A stretch of DNA of 64,000 bases from CAZUZD01 sp964624465 (GCA_964624465.1 CAZUZD010000002.1:1-64000), one strand, 5' to 3'. Counted from the stretch's first letter, positions 17,848-26,880 are shown. Numbers and translations: made by a program. Notes: generated by a model from the letters alone, not told the origin.

Positions 17848-18629
17848 CAGGCGTCCGCCCCCCGCGGCATCCCGGATTCATCGGCAACGGCGGGCGCCGC
17901 GCGATCGGCCAGGTGAAAGAACAGCTCCTCCAGGTCGGGCTGCTCGTAGCGTTCCAGCAGCTCGGCCGGCGTGCCCTCGGCCTGGAGCCGGCCGTGGTGG
18001 ATGATCGCGACCCGGTCGCAGAGCTTCTCGACTTCGTGCATGTGGTGCGACGAGAAGAGCACCGTCTTCCCCATCGTGCGCAGCTCGGCGATCCGCTGCC
18101 GCAGCGAGCGGGCGACCAGGACATCGAGGCCCGTCGTAGGCTCGTCGAAGATGAGCACCGGCGGGTCGTGCACGATCGTCCGCGCGATCGAGACCTTCTG
18201 CTTGGTCCCGGTCGACATCTTCGAGCCGAGCGTCTCGCGGTGCTCGTTGAGCTGGAGCCAGTCGAAGACCAGCTCCATCCGCTCGCGGAGCGGCTCGCCC
18301 TTCAGGCCATAGAGGCGCCCGAAGTACTCGACCAGCTCCCAGGCCGACATGCGGTCGTAGATGCCGGTGTTCATCGACATGTAGCCGATGTGGGACCGCA
18401 CCTGCTGCGCCTGGGTGGCCACGTCGAACCCGGCCACCCGGGCATGGCCGGCGGACGGGCTCAGGACGGTGCTGAGGACCCGCAGGGTGGTCGTCTTGCC
18501 CGCGCCGTTGGGCCCGAGCAGGCCGAAGATCTCGCCGGGCCGGCAGGTGAAGCTCACCCGATCGACGGCAGTCACGCGTCCCCGCGCGTAGTCGACGAAC
18601 CACTTCGATAGGTCGCTGACCTCGATCAC
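17847..18629 (-). CDS. ABC transporter ATP-binding protein (NatA-like)
   Basis: A 260-residue ATPase. Walker A is GPNGAGKTT (residues 39-47), Walker B with the catalytic Glu is [12 protein letters not shown], and the H-loop lies in [10 protein letters not shown]. The signature motif is degenerate (MSTGTKQK in place of LSGGQ), as often seen in NatA/CcmA-type exporters. It energises the downstream permease/CPBP fusion, with which it overlaps by one base. Cytoplasmic, peripheral to the membrane. A pair of 11-bp palindromic repeats lies in the 170-bp region upstream. Confidence 0.95.
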   Translation of the reverse strand: MIEVSDLSKWFVDYARGRVTAVDRVSFTCRPGEIFGLLGPNGAGKTTTLRVLSTVLSPSAGHARVAGFDVATQAQQVRSHIGYMSMNTGIYDRMSAWELVEYFGRLYGLKGEPLRERMELVFDWLQLNEHRETLGSKMSTGTKQKVSIARTIVHDPPVLIFDEPTTGLDVLVARSLRQRIAELRTMGKTVLFSSHHMHEVEKLCDRVAIIHHGRLQAEGTPAELLERYEQPDLEELFFHLADRAAPAVADESGMPRGADA

Positions 18630-18674
18630 GCCACGCCCCCCGGTGCGGGATCAGGGCTCGGGCCGGGCAGTCGA

Positions 18675-18730
18675 CGCCCGGGCGAGAGCGTGACACGGGT
18701 TCGCGACCGGGCGTCCCATCGCCCGGGCGA
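18675..18730. repeat. Pair of identical 11-bp palindromic repeats upstream of the NatA-like gene
   Basis: CGCCCGGGCGA occurs at 18675-18685 and again at 18720-18730. Each copy is itself a 10-bp palindrome, so the two can also pair with each other. They lie 45-100 bp upstream of the ABC ATPase start (18629) and downstream of mqnC (ends 18800). Possible operator pair or terminator for mqnC; function unknown. Confidence 0.35.
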
Positions 18731-18799
18731 ACCCGCATCGAGAGCACTATCTTGCGAGCCCGACCCGCTGGCCGCAATCCCGACGCGGCCGGTCCGGGA

Positions 18800-19909
<1,110 letters not shown>

Positions 19910-20757
19910 GATCGGCTCCTCCCGGGACCAGGCCCAGGGCCCCGGCCATGCGGGCAAACTGCCGCAGCCCGGCCTGCTCGGCCTCTCCCAGGTCGTAAGA
20001 CAGGACGCTCGTCAGATACTCGGAACATTCGGCCCGGCTCAGGCCCAGCTTCGGGCCATACTCGGCCGCCAGATCGTCGGCACGGGCCAACCCGGCGGCC
20101 CGACACTCCCGCAAGATCTCGGGCAACCCACCCAGATCGAGTCCGGGGCGGGTCACCCAGAGGGCGAACACGAACGGCAGGCCGGTCAGCTCGACCCAGG
20201 CGGCACCCAGGTCGACGACCGCCACGAACGGGTCGTGGGGCACCCGCATCGCCCGGTCGCCGATGACCAGGACCGCGTCGGCCGTGCTCTCCAGGGCCGA
20301 GACCCCCACCGGCAGCCGCTCGATCCGGGCGGGCCGGACGCCGTGGACGGCGTCGAGCCAGACCTGCACCAGCACCTGGCTGGTGCGCGAGCCGTCGTCG
20401 AGGGCCAGCCGCTCGATCGACCCCAGCGGCACCCGGCTGAAGAGCTTCACGCTCCGCACCGCCCCGCGCGCCGCGATTGCCAGCCCGGGCAGGATCTCGT
20501 AGCCGTCGCGGACCCGGCCCCGGAAGTACTCCGCCGAGGGGATCAAGGCAACATCAAGCGCCCCGGCGGCCAGCCGATCGGCCAGCACGCTGGGGTAATC
20601 GAGCTCGAGCGTGACGCGGGGAGCCAGCGCCTCCAGCCCCTCGATCAAGGGGCGGGCGTTGAGATATCGCACGGCCCCGATGCGGATCGGCTCGGCCATC
20701 GCCCCCACGGCTCCACGGGCCGGGAATTCTCCCGGCACCACCCTGAATCGACTCAGC

Positions 20758-20775
20758 TTTCAGAACAATCTGAAA
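20758..20775. promoter_or_regulatory. 18-bp palindrome at the mqnA transcription start region
   Basis: TTTCAGA-(4 nt)-TCTGAAA is a perfect inverted repeat with 7-bp arms, in an AT-rich island that contrasts with its surroundings. It begins 3 bp downstream of the proposed mqnA -10 element, so it would cover the start point, the classic position for a repressor operator. It could also be a weak hairpin, but there is no T-run. Confidence 0.5.
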
Positions 20776-20778
20776 CTC

Positions 20779-20807
20779 AGTTTAGTCCACACCTGCCAGG
20801 TCATCAA
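20779..20807 (-). promoter_or_regulatory. mqnA: Candidate mqnA promoter
   Basis: Minus strand TTGATG (20802-20807), 17-nt spacer, TAAACT (20779-20784); both hexamers match consensus at 4 of 6. It lies about 80 bp upstream of the mqnA ATG and just upstream of an operator-like palindrome. Confidence 0.5.
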
Positions 20808-20859
20808 GGCCACGCGCCGGGGGTCGGGGGCTCCCGGTCGGACAACCTCCCGCAGCCGA

Positions 20860-22629
20860 TCAGAACTCCATCCGCTGGAACGCCCGGATGCCCATGCGCA
20901 GGGGGATGAAGGTCGCGAGGAACCCGACCACGACGCTGAAGACGATCGACACGCCGAACCAGAATCGGAACCGCTCCTCGAGGGCGGCGGTGACGACCCA
21001 GCTCGCATTGGTCTCGAACCGGGACAGGTAGATCTGGCAGGGCAGCGCGATCGCCCCGACGACCAGGGCGATGAACAGCAGGCTCACGAGCAGGTTCAGG
21101 GTGCCTCCGAACCCGGCGGCGATCTTGGAGGGGTCGTCCTCGCGGAGGTTCGGCAGGCGGGCGCCCAGCCCCACGCTGATGCCCGAGAGGCCCAGGCAGA
21201 GGATCGCGACCAGCACGATGTGCAGGGCGATCATCATCGGCGAGAGGTTGAGCATCACGTCGCTGAGGATGATCAGGATCTCGGTCGCGACCAGGGAAAT
21301 CCCCGCGGCGAAGGCGAACTTGCCCCAGAGGATCGACTCGCGCTTCAGCGGCAGCAGCCCCAGGATCCAGAAGTTTCGCCCCTCCAGCGACAGCAGGGGG
21401 AAGATGAAGCGGGTGGTGAAGGTCGAGAGCAGCAGCGCGGTCACGGCGAGGTTCAGAAAGCTCAGCAGGTTCCGCCAGTAGGGGCTGTCGATGTCGTAGC
21501 CGATGCGGCGGATGTTCGAGAAGTAGAAGGCCAGCAGGCCGAAGAAGATCAGGAACTGGAGCCACTGCGCCGGGTCGCGCCGAAAGCTGCGGATGTCCTT
21601 GAGGATCAGCAGGCGGATCGGACGGGGGATGAAGCCGAAGACGCGGTGGAAGGCGTCGTCGAGCCGGTACAGGCCGATCCGGCGCCTCGAGGAGCGGCCC
21701 CCCTGCACCCGGTTGTACCCCCGCCGGTACAGGTCCCGAGCCGTCACCGCGGCCGCCAGATAGGCGACCCCGGCGTGGGCCACGGTGACCATCAGGTAGA
21801 AGAGCCCCTGCCCCACGGCGCCCCTGGCGGTGCCGATCAGGCCGCGCGACATCCAGCGGCTGGGCAGGAGCGGGTGCTGGCTGAAGGTGAGCTTCGAGAG
21901 CAGCGAATCGAGCCACTCCCGCGACAGGGCGTCGCCGGTCGTGTTCATGAGCCGGTAGATCAGCAGCCCGAGCCCCAGCACCGACAGACCAACGACCAGC
22001 CCCAGCAGCGTGCGCGGCCGCCGCGGCAGATAGTTGGCCGCCAGGATCGCCCCGACGGCCCCCAGCGAGCCGGCGATCAGGACGAAGGCGACCAGGAATC
22101 CCAGGAACAGCGCGTAGAACGGCCAGCCGGCCCCGGCGGTGATCCCGTAGGCCACCATCATCGGGCTGCCCAGCAGCAGGAAGCCCCAGCTCGAGAACCC
22201 GAGCGCCTCACCGAAGCGGTAGGCGAAGACCCGGTCCTCGGTCGCCGGCAGCGCGAGCAGGAACTCCGACTCCCGGCCGCTGAACAGCGACGTGTAGAGG
22301 ATGATCCCCGTCGAGACCACGAGCATCACCAGCAGCGAGACGAAGAAGACGCCGAAGATCGACTCGACGATCTCGTTGGTGGCGTTGACGAACGAGTCGA
22401 GGAACCGGAACCCCTCGAAAAAGAGGCCGAAGAGGATCGCCCAGAAGACGGCGCTACAGATCAGGATCATGCTCAGCCGCAGCCGGGACCCGCGCAGGAT
22501 CACCGCCACATGATTCTGGACCAGCCGGCGCCGCAGGTAGCCGAAGGCCGCTCGGGCCTCGGAGGCGTGCCGCTCCCGCTCGCCGGTGGTGCCGACGGGC
22601 CCGGAGTCGGTCGGGAGGCGGAGGTTCAT
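20860..22629 (-). CDS. ABC transporter permease (ABC-2 type, large)
   Basis: A 589-residue membrane protein with roughly twelve to fourteen hydrophobic helices. A cytoplasmic N-terminus (~1-50) is followed by MILICSAVFWAILFGLFF, and an internal cytoplasmic loop around residues 305-345 contains VQGGRSSRRRIGLYRLDD. The second half starts LLILKDIRSFRRDPAQWLQF, a segment common to ABC-2 exporter permeases, suggesting two homologous halves. The substrate is unknown. The start codon at 22629 overlaps the stop of the ATPase gene by 4 bp (ATGA), so the two are translationally coupled. Confidence 0.88.
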   Translation of the reverse strand: MNLRLPTDSGPVGTTGERERHASEARAAFGYLRRRLVQNHVAVILRGSRLRLSMILICSAVFWAILFGLFFEGFRFLDSFVNATNEIVESIFGVFFVSLLVMLVVSTGIILYTSLFSGRESEFLLALPATEDRVFAYRFGEALGFSSWGFLLLGSPMMVAYGITAGAGWPFYALFLGFLVAFVLIAGSLGAVGAILAANYLPRRPRTLLGLVVGLSVLGLGLLIYRLMNTTGDALSREWLDSLLSKLTFSQHPLLPSRWMSRGLIGTARGAVGQGLFYLMVTVAHAGVAYLAAAVTARDLYRRGYNRVQGGRSSRRRIGLYRLDDAFHRVFGFIPRPIRLLILKDIRSFRRDPAQWLQFLIFFGLLAFYFSNIRRIGYDIDSPYWRNLLSFLNLAVTALLLSTFTTRFIFPLLSLEGRNFWILGLLPLKRESILWGKFAFAAGISLVATEILIILSDVMLNLSPMMIALHIVLVAILCLGLSGISVGLGARLPNLREDDPSKIAAGFGGTLNLLVSLLFIALVVGAIALPCQIYLSRFETNASWVVTAALEERFRFWFGVSIVFSVVVGFLATFIPLRMGIRAFQRMEF

Positions 22630-23396
22630 GAGGGGGGGCTCCCGGGCTCGACTAGCTCGGGCGGACGCGTCCGCAGCGGGCGATCGCCGCCGGTCAGCCG
22701 CAGGAACATCTGCTCCAGGGACCCCTCCGACTGGAACTCCCCCCGCAGCTCGTCGAGCGTCCCGCGGGCCAGCATCCGACCGTGGTCGATGATGCCCACG
22801 GTGTCGGCCAGCTCCTCGGCGATCGTGAGCAGGTGCGTGCTCATGAGCACGGCCACCCCCGAGCGGGCCTGCGCCAGGAACAGGTCCTTGACGATGCGGG
22901 CGCTGCGGGGGTCGAGGCCGACGAGCGGCTCGTCGACGATCAGGACCTTCGGGTCGTGCACCAGGGCGGCGGCGAAGACGACCCGCTGCTTCATGCCGTG
23001 CGAGTAGCTCTCGCAGAGCTCGTCGACGTAGTCGGACATCTCGAACGTCTCGATCAGATCGGCGATCCGCCGCCGGGCGTGATTCGGCTCGATGCCGTAC
23101 ATCTCGACGACGAACTTGAGGAACTCGCGGCCGGTGAGCTTGTCGTAGAGGTATGGCGAGTCGGGCACGAACGCAATCAGGCGGCGGGCCTCGGCGCTGG
23201 TGGCGAGGTGACCGCCGACGCGGGCCGAGCCCGACGTGGGGTGCAGCAGGCCACACACCATCTTGATCGTCGTCGTCTTGCCCGCGCCGTTGGGCCCGAG
23301 GAACGCGAAGAGCTCGCCCGCCTTGACGTCGAGGTCGAGGTGATCGACGGCCCGCCGTGAGCCGAAGACTTTGCTGACGCCCCGCAACTCGATCAT
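22626..23396 (-). CDS. ABC transporter ATP-binding protein
   Basis: A 256-residue ATPase of the CcmA/NatA class. Walker [10 protein letters not shown] (about residues 34-42), signature region SYSHGMKQR (the degenerate form seen in exporters), Walker B VLIVDEPLVGLD, H-loop LMSTHLL. The C-terminal ~30 residues carry the exporter-type QSEGSLEQMFLRLT tail. It powers the permease encoded immediately downstream with a 4-bp overlap, and follows by 49 bp a membrane-anchored protein gene on the same strand; the three probably form one operon. Confidence 0.95.
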   Translation of the reverse strand: MIELRGVSKVFGSRRAVDHLDLDVKAGELFAFLGPNGAGKTTTIKMVCGLLHPTSGSARVGGHLATSAEARRLIAFVPDSPYLYDKLTGREFLKFVVEMYGIEPNHARRRIADLIETFEMSDYVDELCESYSHGMKQRVVFAAALVHDPKVLIVDEPLVGLDPRSARIVKDLFLAQARSGVAVLMSTHLLTIAEELADTVGIIDHGRMLARGTLDELRGEFQSEGSLEQMFLRLTGGDRPLRTRPPELVEPGSPPS

Positions 23397-23445
23397 CCCG
23401 CCCTCCGCACCCCGCCCGGCGGGGTCGACACCACGAACTCGTCCG

Positions 23446-24405
23446 TCACGATGCCGGGTCGCCCGGTCGGGCGACCGTCGCCGTCGGAGGACCCGGCACC
23501 CGCTCCAGTAGCAGCTTCGCCAGCGGCAGCGGCACCTCCTGCCGCAGCACCAGCCCGTCGGGCCGGACCCAGGTCCGCGCCGTCAGGCCGCCGACCCGCG
23601 CCACCACCTCCAGGGTCGTCACCGGGTTGCCGTCCCAGGTGAAGATCTTCTTGCCCACCACCTCGACATTGCCCGTGACGACCTGGCCGGTCAGCGACAG
23701 CGGGCTGATCACATGCGTCTCCCACTTCTGCCCCACGTGCAGGCCCGGCAAACGGTCCAGGGGGGCCAGGCCCGTCTGGACCATGCCGTGCGGGGTGTAC
23801 GGGAACGAGGATGGGCCGATGTAGGGCAGGACCCCGCTGGAGGTGATCACGACCCGGTCCTTGCGAAGTCGGCCGTCGAGCACGAGCAGGTCCTCCTGCG
23901 AGGCCCGGCCCTCGCGCACGGCGATCCGGAAGCCCTCCAGGTCACCCGAGCGATCGATCCAGCAGGCGCCGTTGACCTCGATGCGCTCGCCGTCCAGGGT
24001 GATCGGGTCGGCCTCCGGGCGCGGCCGGCGGGTGCGGCCCAGGAGCCGGTCGGCGGCGGCGGTGCCGGGGTCGTCGGGGACGGAGCCGCCGCCGCGCCGG
24101 AAGAGCATGGCGGCGTCGAACCACGCCTGGCTGGTCAGCCGCACGCCCCCGTCGCGCTGCACCACCGTCTCGGTGACGACCTGACCGATGGCGCGCCGGT
24201 TCGGGTTCTTGCCGGGGGCCGGCTCCTCGTCGTCGGCCAGCAAGATCGTCCAGCGCACGGGGCCCTCGGTGGCCGCGCGGCTGATGGCTCGCAGGTCGGG
24301 GGGGGGGCCGACGACCAGATCGGGCAGGATGTCGCGGCGGAACAGCTCCCAGGCCGCAAACGTCCAGAAGCCGAGCAGCGTCAGGCAGACCCAGCGCGTG
24401 GGCAT
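23446..24405 (-). CDS. Membrane-anchored protein of unknown function, first gene of an ABC operon
   Basis: A 319-residue protein with one N-terminal hydrophobic helix (CLTLLGFWTFAAWELF, about residues 7-22) and a mostly beta-rich extracytoplasmic remainder. Segments such as GQVVTETVVQRDGGVRLTSQ and WETHVISPLSLTGQVVTG suggest repeated strands of the kind seen in outer-envelope or DUF-type beta proteins; there is no lipobox. ATG 24405 is chosen because the part of the frame before it is basic and not conserved-looking. Being the promoter-proximal gene before the ABC ATPase and permease, it may be an accessory subunit of that transporter. Function unknown. Confidence 0.75.
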   Translation of the reverse strand: MPTRWVCLTLLGFWTFAAWELFRRDILPDLVVGPPPDLRAISRAATEGPVRWTILLADDEEPAPGKNPNRRAIGQVVTETVVQRDGGVRLTSQAWFDAAMLFRRGGGSVPDDPGTAAADRLLGRTRRPRPEADPITLDGERIEVNGACWIDRSGDLEGFRIAVREGRASQEDLLVLDGRLRKDRVVITSSGVLPYIGPSSFPYTPHGMVQTGLAPLDRLPGLHVGQKWETHVISPLSLTGQVVTGNVEVVGKKIFTWDGNPVTTLEVVARVGGLTARTWVRPDGLVLRQEVPLPLAKLLLERVPGPPTATVARPGDPAS

Positions 24406-24437
24406 CGAGGGGACCCTCCGGGAGACGGGCACGGGCC

Positions 24438-24467
24438 ACTCTAATCGTCGCGAAGACCCGGCCACAA
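24438..24467 (-). promoter_or_regulatory. Candidate promoter of the ABC operon
   Basis: Minus strand TTGTGG (24462-24467), 18-nt spacer, TAGAGT (24438-24443). The -35 keeps TTG and the -10 matches at 4 of 6. Leader about 25-30 nt to the ATG at 24405. Confidence 0.4.
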
Positions 24468-24496
24468 GCCCCGGACGCCTCAAGCCTTGGCTCGGG

Positions 24497-24525
24497 TTGA
24501 CGCCCTCGGGAGACCGCCGTATGGT
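24497..24525 (+). promoter_or_regulatory. Candidate promoter of the 24632 gene
   Basis: TTGACG (24497-24502, 5 of 6), 17-nt spacer, TATGGT (24520-24525, 4 of 6), about 105 bp upstream of the ATG at 24632. It is divergent from the ABC-operon promoter. Confidence 0.5.
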
Positions 24526-24631
24526 TCGTCAGATCGGGCCCACCGGCCCGGACCGCACGTCCGGTTGCGCCCTCGACGGCCGTCTGCCCCGCGACCGCTC
24601 GGTCCTCGTCGCTCCGAAAGCAGGCTGTTCC

Positions 24632-25399
24632 ATGCCCATGCGCCCGGCAAAACGCGGCTGGATCTGGCTCGGCGGCCTCACCAGCCTGGCGGCACTCGTC
24701 GCCGGCGGCCTCTGGACGGCCCTGAAGCACCAGCCGTCGTTCTACCGCGACCGGATCGCGATCCCCGCCGAGCGTCAGCAGGCCGAGGCCGAGCAGTTCG
24801 TCGCCCAGAGTTTGCGCCTGCGGAACGACATCGTCAACGAGCCCCGCTGGGAGGCCTCGTTCACCGACGAGCAGATCAATGCCTGGCTGGCCGAGGACCT
24901 GGTGGCACACTTCGCGCCCCTCATCCCACCGGGCGTCCGCGACCCTCGCGTCGTCATCGACGCCGGCCGCTTGACCCTGGCATTCCAGCTCGACGACGGT
25001 CCGTTTCGGAGCGTCGTCTGGATCGTCTTCAAGGCCAGGGTCCCCCGGGCCAACGAGCTGGCGCTGACCGTCGAGAAGATCCGCGCCGGCGCCCTGCCGG
25101 TCTCCCCCCAGCAGTTCCTCGGCGGCATCGCGAAACACGCGCAGGACAAGGGCGTCTCGATCGACTGGACCGAGGAGGACGGGCTGCCCGTCGCCACGAT
25201 CCGCTACAAGACCGACCCCGGCCGGCAGGATGTGGTGCTGGAGCAGGTCGAGCTGGTGAAGGGGAAAGTCCGGCTGCTCGGTCGCTCCGACGCCGCCAGG
25301 GGCCGCCTGAGGAGCCCGGCGCTGCCCGACCGCCAGGCGCTTCAGTCGCGGTTCCCGAACCAGAAGACCCAATCCGGCTCCACCGGCCTGCCACTCTGA
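24632..25399 (+). CDS. Membrane-anchored protein of unknown function
   Basis: A 255-residue protein: basic N-terminus, one TM helix (WIWLGGLTSLAALVAGGLW, about residues 10-28), then a soluble domain. The segment WEASFTDEQINAWLAEDL followed by alternating strands (VVIDAGRLTLAFQLDDG, VVWIVFKARV) resembles lipid-binding-like or SRPBCC-neighbouring envelope domains, but no family is recognised with confidence. The C-terminal tail is basic. The ATG at 24632 starts the hydrophobic anchor. Its last 58 bp overlap the convergent gene ending at 25342. Confidence 0.7.
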   Translation: MPMRPAKRGWIWLGGLTSLAALVAGGLWTALKHQPSFYRDRIAIPAERQQAEAEQFVAQSLRLRNDIVNEPRWEASFTDEQINAWLAEDLVAHFAPLIPPGVRDPRVVIDAGRLTLAFQLDDGPFRSVVWIVFKARVPRANELALTVEKIRAGALPVSPQQFLGGIAKHAQDKGVSIDWTEEDGLPVATIRYKTDPGRQDVVLEQVELVKGKVRLLGRSDAARGRLRSPALPDRQALQSRFPNQKTQSGSTGLPL

Positions 25400-25725
25400 G
25401 CCGGCGGGCCCACCCGCTCCAGAAACATGGGCCCGACCAGCCAGTCGCCAGCCAGCACGACCTCGATCCGGGTCTCGGACCACTCGACGACCGTGTAAGT
25501 GCCGCGGTCGAGCCGGCGCACGGTGCCGCGGCCGCTGGAGACCGACCCCTCGTAGTCCAGATAGGCACGACGGTGGTCGGCGAGCCCGCGTGCCGCGATC
25601 GGGCGCCCCGGGGTCGGCGCCTCGTCGAGCGCCCAGGTGCGCAGGGCGGAATCGGCGTCGACCTCGAACATCAGGTCGAAGTGCACACCGTCCCACCGAT
25701 GCTCGAGGATTGCGAACTGGCGCAT
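25342..25725 (-). CDS. LigD 3'-phosphoesterase-like domain protein
   Basis: A 127-residue protein resembling the stand-alone DNA-polymerase-LigD N-terminal (3'-phosphoesterase) domain: MRQFAILEHRWDGVHFDLMF matches the start FVIQEHxA-x-xxHxDLRL with the conserved His and Asp; the central YEGSVSSGRGTVRRLDRGTY corresponds to the EG-x-IP-xG-YG-xG region, and WLVGPMFLER to the late strand. In the family this domain trims 3' ends at DNA breaks. Here the His before DL is retained, but several other family positions differ, so catalytic activity is uncertain. Not adjacent to ku or ligD. Overlaps the convergent gene by 58 bp. Confidence 0.68.
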   Translation of the reverse strand: MRQFAILEHRWDGVHFDLMFEVDADSALRTWALDEAPTPGRPIAARGLADHRRAYLDYEGSVSSGRGTVRRLDRGTYTVVEWSETRIEVVLAGDWLVGPMFLERVGPPAQSGRPVEPDWVFWFGNRD

Positions 25726-25745
25726 TGGGATCGGCCCGGGTCCCC

Positions 25746-25775
25746 TGGACCCTACCCCCGTTGGTTTTCTACAAT
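25746..25775 (+). promoter_or_regulatory. Candidate promoter of the ferritin-like gene
   Basis: TGGACC (25746-25751), 18-nt spacer, TACAAT (25770-25775, 5 of 6 to the -10 consensus) in a T-rich patch. About 90 bp upstream of the ATG at 25864. Confidence 0.5.
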
Positions 25776-25863
25776 GATGGCCGTCACGGCACGGTTCGCC
25801 CGCGCCCGCGGTCGGGACGGCAAATTGCTTCCCCGGCACCCTCTTCCGGATCGGAGATCGTTC

Positions 25864-26331
25864 ATGGACAAGGCCAAGGTTGTCGAGAAGCTCAACGAGA
25901 TCCTCAAGTGGGAGTACGCGGGCCTGATCCAGTACACCCAGTACAGCTTCCTGGTTTCCGACCTTTGGCGTGAGGTCTTCTCGGAGCTCTTCCGCGAGAG
26001 CGGCGAGGAGGCCCTGAAGCACGCCCACCTGGTCGGCGACAAGATCACCGCCCTGGGCGGCGTCACCACCGTGGAGCGCGGCGAGGTGAAGGTGACCACC
26101 GACCTGCACGAGATGATCCAGAACTCGCTCGACATGGAGCTGCGCCACGTCCAACTCTACACCGAGTGCCTGGCCCTGCTCGAGGACCGCGACGTCGGCA
26201 TCCGCAACCTGCTCGAGGACATCTGCCAGGACGAGCAGGACGGCGCCGACAAGATGGCCAAGCTCCTGAAGCGCCCCGAGCTGGCCTACCCGTCGGCCAC
26301 CAAGTCCGGCGGCAAGTCGAAGGTCGGCTGA
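25864..26331 (+). CDS. Ferritin-like (bacterioferritin/Dps-type) protein
   Basis: A 155-residue four-helix protein. Helix A holds Glu18 in LKWEYAGLIQYTQYSF; helix B holds the E-x6-H pair in RESGEEALKHAHLVGDKI; helix C has NSLDMELRHVQLYTECL and helix D ICQDEQDGADKMAKLL. These positions match the di-iron ligands of bacterioferritin-like proteins, so iron binding/oxidation or storage is likely. No heme-ligating Met is obvious. The last 15 residues are Lys/Ser/Gly-rich. Single-gene unit with its own promoter upstream and a strong terminator downstream. Confidence 0.85.
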   Translation: MDKAKVVEKLNEILKWEYAGLIQYTQYSFLVSDLWREVFSELFRESGEEALKHAHLVGDKITALGGVTTVERGEVKVTTDLHEMIQNSLDMELRHVQLYTECLALLEDRDVGIRNLLEDICQDEQDGADKMAKLLKRPELAYPSATKSGGKSKVG

Positions 26332-26356
26332 GTTCGACGCCGACCCCCGAAATCAC

Positions 26357-26388
26357 CGAAGGCCGGCGGGATCTCCCGCCGGCCTTCG
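26357..26388 (+). terminator. Strong hairpin terminator after the ferritin-like gene
   Basis: A near-perfect stem of 14 bp (CGAAGGCCGGCGGG pairing with CCCGCCGGCCTTCG) with a 4-nt loop, 26 bp after the stop codon and followed by TCGTTGGT, a T-rich tract for this genome. It also lies downstream of the convergent gene ending at 26445, so it may act on both sides. Confidence 0.75.
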
Positions 26389-26444
26389 TCGTTGGTCAGT
26401 CCGATCCACCGGGGTCCGTCGTCGCCCGCAGGCGAGTGCGGAAC

Positions 26445-26762
26445 TCAGGCCCGGTCGCCGGCGGCCGTGCGCCGCGAGGGCCGTGGGGCCGGGCCGGGGA
26501 ACGGCAGGGTGGCGCGCGGGGCGTCGGCGGCGGTCTCGATCTGCTCGGCCGCCTCGCCACGCCCGAGCACGGCCTGGAGCTGCCGCCACTGCCGGGGGTC
26601 GAGCCGGAGCCGGCGCTGGTCGAACCAGCCGATCCCCTCGCCGTGGTGCTGCTCGCAGAGCTCGATCAGCAGCGCATCGTCGGCCTGCTGACTCAGGATC
26701 ACCTGAAGCCGCTGGTGCGGGCCGGCACCGGGCAGGGTCGCCAGGATCGTCTGCGAAGCCAT
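26445..26762 (-). CDS. Small protein with possible PC4-like ssDNA-binding fold
   Basis: A 105-residue protein. Residues ~18-68 alternate strands and end in RRLRLDPRQWRQLQAVL, which resembles the strand-turn-helix end of PC4/YdbC-type single-stranded nucleic-acid-binding domains (consensus GISLTPEQW-x-x-L). The remaining C-terminal part is Pro/Arg-rich. The similarity is short and the domain call tentative; it may be an unrelated small protein. The ATG at 26762 lies about 35 bp downstream of a Fur-like palindrome. It is convergent with the ferritin-like gene. Confidence 0.55.
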   Translation of the reverse strand: MASQTILATLPGAGPHQRLQVILSQQADDALLIELCEQHHGEGIGWFDQRRLRLDPRQWRQLQAVLGRGEAAEQIETAADAPRATLPFPGPAPRPSRRTAAGDRA

Positions 26763-26796
26763 GGCGTGATCTCGGGGGAGAGGGGCCAGTCGCAAT

Positions 26797-26811
26797 TGAG
26801 ATTCAGTATCA
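26797..26811. promoter_or_regulatory. Fur-family-like palindrome
   Basis: On the minus strand TGATACTGAATCTCA, which matches the 7-1-7 Fur-type box at 11 of 14 positions. It sits in an AT-rich island about 35 bp upstream of the small protein gene starting at 26762 and in the glnA spacer. Confidence 0.35.
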
Positions 26812-26880
26812 ACACCATCATGATAGGGCGGCGGCGGCGGGCTGTCAATGCGGTGTGGAACGAGGCGGGTCGGGGCCCTG

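Noticed and set aside
15871..17916. Plus-strand frame of 681 codons opposite the ABC permease/CPBP gene
   Set aside because: Translation is Gln/Arg/His-rich repeats, the usual reverse image of hydrophobic membrane protein codons.
20611..23007. Plus-strand frame of 798 codons opposite the ABC-2 permease
   Set aside because: Same reason: Glu/Gln/Asp-rich reverse image of a membrane protein gene that has an ATGA-coupled ATPase.
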